A DNA stretch of 64,000 nucleotides from Chamaecyparis obtusa (taxonomy: Eukaryota; Streptophyta; Pinopsida; Cupressales; Cupressaceae), in the NCBI GenBank assembly GCA_027943335.1, contig BSBK01009265.1, positions 124,001 through 188,000 of the forward strand. The letters run 5' to 3'. Under the pieces are notes generated by a model that searched no databases, was not told the DNA's origin, and worked only from the letters and a program-made list of their open reading frames with translations. How positions within the stretch are numbered: the first letter of the stretch is position 1; each line of letters begins with the position of its first letter. The translations under genes and the position numbers were made by a program. Shown here piece by piece: positions 59,880 to 64,000 of this stretch.

Positions 59880-60129
59880 ATGGCTCCAACTGGGGACAAG
59901 GACTCTTGAGGATGAAGGAATATAACATCTCTTGTGAAGAAAGAGTAGTGCCTAGTTGTTGGGCAACATAGTCAAAACCGATAACAGGGAGCTACTTGAA
60001 GAGGGGGAGAGGGAAAGAAGAGAAACACACCAAAACTACCAGCACAACAAAAACTAGCCAAGCCAAACTTATTTACAAGTATGCACACATGCAGGAAAAT
60101 CCCACCACGAGAACTAGGGAAAAGATTAC
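59880..60129 (-). other. 3' untranslated region of element E
   Basis: No ORF. On the - strand the bases before the LTR are GTTGGAGCCAT, not a convincing polypurine tract. A purine-rich run (GAAGAGGGGGAGAGGGAAAG) lies ~120 bp inside, on the opposite strand. Confidence 0.5.
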
Positions 60130-61856
60130 TTACACAAAACCGTTCACGGGCTGCAAAAAGAATGAACCTTTCCGGAAAAATAGGATGCATCCACGTGAAG
60201 CAACATGTACTAGCTGCCATTTGGCAATCTCTCCAATATTGAAAAACAAATCAATGGTGAGCAGGAATTTTGCAAGTAAAAACTCACTCCCAAAGAGCCA
60301 TGTTTCATCATAGATTTCTGGTTGTAATGTGCTGACACCATATTGAATGAGCTTATTTGTACCAAGAAAACCAGTGCCTCCCATATGAATGTTAGAAAAA
60401 CAAGTTAGGCATTTGATTGGACAACATTCTTCAAGAGTGAAAGGATGATCTGCAAGAATGCACCTTTTAAAATCTGAATTTGAATTTATTTGATACTTAT
60501 TTTTCAAGGATGCATTATCAAGAACATCATCAAAACAAAATGATTCTAGCATGGGATTACTATCAAGAAACTTATCTTCATAATCAAACTTGAATATCTC
60601 TAATTCAGACTGTGTATGTGGTGTCAAACTGGAAGCAAAAAGAAATTCATCATCTTTCTCTTCATAAGATCTATCATGATTTTTTAATGTCTTGGAATGT
60701 AAAAACTCTTTAACATCTTGCATGCAATCAAACTGAAAAGACTCAAAATCTGCTTGTACATCAATATGCAAGATATCTTCTATCTTATCATCACTATACA
60801 TTTCTTGTTCTTGCTGCTCCATCATATCAATCTAATCATCATTACTTGCTGGAAAATTATTAATGACATCAAATGTAAAAGGCTCAAACTCTAAAAAGGA
60901 AATGCTTTCAGGCAAGCTTGCATACAATATTCCATCATTGGATCTTTGCTCAATGGATGGTGCATGTGAGCGTGTTAATGAGTTTTTTGATAGTGTAGTA
61001 TGGTCATACACATTTTTTGATGCATCCTCATGCTCAACATGTAAATAATGTATTCTAGCAACACTAGAAGGATTATTTTCAATCGCGGGAGCTGATTGGA
61101 AGTCTTGATCATTAAAAATAGACAAGTTTGGAAACAAGAAATAGATTGTGTTGGTTGCACTGCTTTCATGAAAGGCTCCCTTTGTAAAAAGATTTTCTTT
61201 GGATACAAATTTTGATCACAAAAATAAATTTCAGATTGAGATATATTTGCAGCATATGTATCCAAACACTTTATTCCACTCAAAGTCATACAATCATCTA
61301 TTTCCACAGCTTCCCTTTGAGCATCTTTTAAATTTTGTAATTTCTTTTGCCTCAAAAAAAATTTGATCTCAGTATGCAATGCAGCAATAAAGACAGATAA
61401 CTAATTATTTTTAGTTGGCTGACTTGCTTGAGGCATTTTACCAACACATCTATTAAATCTGTCAATGAAACTTCTCATAGATTCATTTTCCTCCATCTTG
61501 ATTTGAACAAAATTTACTAATAATTCACTTATATCAACTACAGATCCAAATCTATCAAAAAATTTTACCTCCAAGTCGTTCCAACAGGTAATGCATCCAC
61601 TTTGTAAATTCTGGAACCAATTAGCAGCTTTACCAATCAGGCTTCCAACAAACAATCTCACATAGACATTTTCTTCTTGTACACCAAGAATACTTCAGGC
61701 AACACTGAATGCTTTAATGTGATCTTCTGGGCGTTTATTTTTATCTCCAGCAAATGTAGGAATATACTCTTTTGGCCTTTTAGGTAGGGCTGAATGTAAT
61801 GACAGAGCAAGAGTCCCAAACTAGGGTCTCCATGACTGGGCTACAACCAAAGCCAT
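60130..61856 (-). pseudogene. Gag of element E with long C-terminal extension
   Basis: From MALVVAQSWRP (61856) the frame reaches the Ty3-type gag core: RPKEYIPTFAGDKNKRPEDH, AANWFQNLQSGCITCWNDLE, VKFFDRFGS, then ENESMRSFIDRFNRCVGKMP. Stops lie at ~61824, ~61696 and ~61401; the last two could come from CGA and CAG. A frameshift near 61140 continues into ~330 codons of acidic, Phe-rich sequence ending in a 231-codon open piece with DHPFTLEECCPIKCLTCFSN and WLFGSEFLLAKFLLTIDLFF. There is no CCHC knuckle. I do not know the extension; its Cys cluster and hydrophobic end are notable. Confidence 0.78.
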
Positions 61857-61986
61857 AATAAACACTGGACTCTTTTTAACCAAAAGATTATGAAAATTAT
61901 AATACGAAGTCACCAATCTCTTTTACACTGAGACAATAATAGAAGTTTTTACTAAGAAAAGAAAATATTGATCTTTCATTTTTGTT

Positions 61987-62004
61987 TCCCTAGCAGAGTT
62001 GCCA
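61987..62004 (-). other. Primer binding site of element E
   Basis: TGGCAACTCTGCTAGGGA on the - strand, six bases from the 5' LTR. It resembles the TGGCGACTC...GGGGA sites of plant gypsy elements after C-to-T type changes. Confidence 0.7.
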
Positions 62005-62010
62005 AAAATC

Positions 62011-63933
62011 TATTAGTAAACAGATTTGCACTTCAAAAATACCAACACAAACTGACTCATAATGCCTAAATGAAAGTACAAATGCTACTAACAGTTGGAT
62101 AGATTATCATTGAATTGATAATCTTCCTCTAAATTGAGAGGTACAACTCCCTCTTGAGATTTACAATGAATTAAACAACTAGATATGTCTTTAACCAAAA
62201 GACACAAAGGCAGCCTAACATTTACCCATCAACATGGGAAAAATGTGATTAACAGTTTTAAAAGCTTAGAAAGAAATGAATGAATGACCAATAGATCGCT
62301 CATCCAATCTCCCTAAAACAAAGAAGTAAAGGATAATTTAGCATCTTGTACTACATTTATAATTCTGGAAAAGAGAGGCAAAACAACATCTAAGAATGAC
62401 GGGAATCATCCACAGATTTATTTCAATCAGAAAATCATACACCAAAACCTACAGATTTAGATATACAAAATCTATTTTATTCTTAAATGCTTAATATAAT
62501 GACCAACTGATCATCATATCTTTGCACAAAAAGAGCAGCTCTACAAAAACAAAAATGAAATATAAATTCTCCTTCAATCCTTTGCTATAAATACAGAATT
62601 CAGAAAATGTTCTCCCTCTCCCTGTTGCCAACTGACTGCTGGAAAAAAAAGAACCCCTGCTTCATCAAAAACTTCCCCTAAATAATCTTCAGCCCCGCAA
62701 CCATTTCAATAACTGTTTCTTGGATACTTTCACCATGTTTTTTCACTTCCCGTAACTTTTCAATTTTATCCCATAACTGATTCTGAAAATAGTTTCCATT
62801 CATTCCCAAAGTTTTTCTTTTTTTTAGATCATGATATCTTTATAAACTATTGATTTTAAAGTTTATAAAGATATAGCTTAACATATTAAATGATAATTGG
62901 GCAAGTGGCATTTGAATATGTCAAACCAAAAATTAAAATATTTTAATGTTGGGCGGACGAAAATATTTCTGGCAGAAAAAATGGGTATCCATGCGGGGGC
63001 ATAACTTTTTATTCTACCGTTGGATCGAGCTAAATTTTGGTTATGTGGTCTAAAACCTAGTTATCTGAATTCTGACCAGAGCGATTTCAAAAATGAGATC
63101 CTAATCAAAATTTATTAATTACTGAGTTCGGGTATGTAAAACTGCCATGAAATCCGACTTGATACAAGTTGTAAGTGCATGGCTGCACATTCACAGTTTG
63201 TAATTCTTCCTTTAGACTATCTCAAAATGGTTGATTGTTGACCTTAGAGGAAGCATAAAACTATCTTTCATAAAATTCTTGGACCCCATATCTTATTTCT
63301 TGAAAACATTGATTACATCTGAGATCTCTGTCACTAAAGCTGCATTTTGTAAGTGACTACAATTCATCAGTTGAAAGATTATTATGTAGAACTTTGTTAA
63401 CCCAAGATTTTGATTGTATGCCCGCCATATAAAATATATCACTCACTTTTGGAATTCAAACTTATGAGCCACAAACTCTACAATTTCAACTTTTGAAAAT
63501 GAACCTGTACTTTTGAACTGTGTGAACACGAATCATCTTGTCATTGAACTTTGAACTTTGAACTGAGTGAACATGAATCATCGCGGCATTGAACTTTGAA
63601 CTTTGAACTAAGAAGGTTCAAAATTCAGGTTCAATATGTCATTATCCTTTGGAATAAAAAATTGAACTCAATCTGAATGCTTGAAATTGAAACACTGCCC
63701 CTTAGTACATTTACAAAGAAATGAAGCATCATAAAAGGCATGGATTGGCTACCACCCAAGGCTTGTTACAATTTACATGTGATGGTTGAACCTTGAACTT
63801 TGAACTAAAATAGTTCAAGATTTGTAGTTCAACAGGAAGACTGACTTTGCAACACATGTCACTTACTTCACATAACTCAAAAGGAAGAAAACCACGGAAG
63901 CCAATAAATGATGAGCAAGAAAAGGTGGTAACA
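62011..63933 (-). mobile_element. 5' LTR of element E
   Basis: 1923 bp, same length as its partner. Its inner end has TA where the other LTR has TG, one transition. The outer end abuts ATTGG. Confidence 0.92.
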
Positions 63934-63938
63934 ATTGG

Positions 63939-64000
63939 TAAAGGGTTATAACGATGTCGAAATGCAAGGGCTCTGCCGTAATTTTTAGGGCTCCTGCAAC
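63939..64000. other. Flank of element E
   Basis: Sixty-two bases of the DNA into which E was inserted, continuous with 57956 once E and one ATTGG copy are removed. Too short to assign. Confidence 0.6.

Larger units (their letters stand above)
57957..63933 (-). mobile_element. Element E: short gag-only LTR retrotransposon
   Basis: Two LTRs of 1923 bp each flank only ~2.1 kb with a gag and nothing of pol. A perfect 5-bp duplication ATTGG (57952-57956 and 63934-63938) frames it. The gag and primer site read on the - strand. It fits the gag-only (TR-GAG-like) class of non-autonomous Ty3/gypsy elements, which need enzymes from another element. Confidence 0.93.

Noticed and set aside
59880..59900. 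TGGCTCCAACTGGGGA after the left LTR of E as a + strand primer site
   Set aside because: It resembles a primer site, but the gag direction contradicts it and the other end has a better spaced TGGCAACTCTGC site.

Overview
This window is plant nuclear DNA, AT-rich and built almost entirely from LTR retrotransposons and their debris. I found no intact host gene. Large Tat-lineage Ty3/gypsy elements, long LTRs, long non-coding leaders, decayed reading frames and nested insertions suggest a large repeat-rich genome. A gymnosperm, probably a conifer, is my best guess, but that is inference and no species-diagnostic gene is present.

Layout. (1) 1-~4.9 kb: the 3' end of element A on the + strand, made of low-complexity internal DNA, a polypurine tract and an LTR from 3719. 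(2) 5.2-7.14 kb: a ~357-bp tandem satellite, about 5.4 copies. (3) 7.1-12.6 kb: old unassigned DNA with two degenerate coding-like remnants and one LTR-like promoter. (4) 12605-57085: element B, a Tat-type Ty3/gypsy element on the - strand, split inside its RNase H domain by element C (20864-47316), a second Tat-type element on the - strand. C is itself split in its 5' leader by element D (35504-43827), a + strand element with a gag and a large unknown ORF but no pol. Target-site duplications, matching LTR pairs, and a B reading frame that is restored when C is removed support this three-level nesting. (5) 57957-63933: element E, a short gag-only element on the - strand with 1923-bp LTRs and a perfect ATTGG duplication.

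Functional logic. B and C share one plan on the - strand: LTR, primer site, long leader, gag, protease, linker with a G-patch-like motif, RT, RNase H, a second (archaeal-type) RNase H, integrase, 3' region, LTR. In the 3' region of each, on the opposite strand, lies an antisense gene for a plant-mobile-domain (PMD) protein. Each antisense gene has a TATA motif about 70-80 bp before its ATG and a GT-AG intron in phase 0 at an equivalent place. The introns hold arrays of a short motif that is specific to the element (TCGTATGAC-like in C, AGACGACAAT-like in B), and the same motif recurs in that element's 5' leader. A small hairpin with an A4 bulge and partly compensatory stems recurs in the linker and just after integrase of both elements. 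Element D's second ORF (~1200 codons) has its own upstream TATA box and a 5' leader-like stretch, which suggests a captured gene or a separately transcribed accessory gene.

All coding regions are decayed. Many in-frame stops sit where CAG, CAA or CGA would restore an expected residue, consistent with C-to-T change at methylated cytosine. By eye, LTR identity is about 91-93% for B and C, about 95% for D and about 96% for E. These are rough partial alignments, not computed values.
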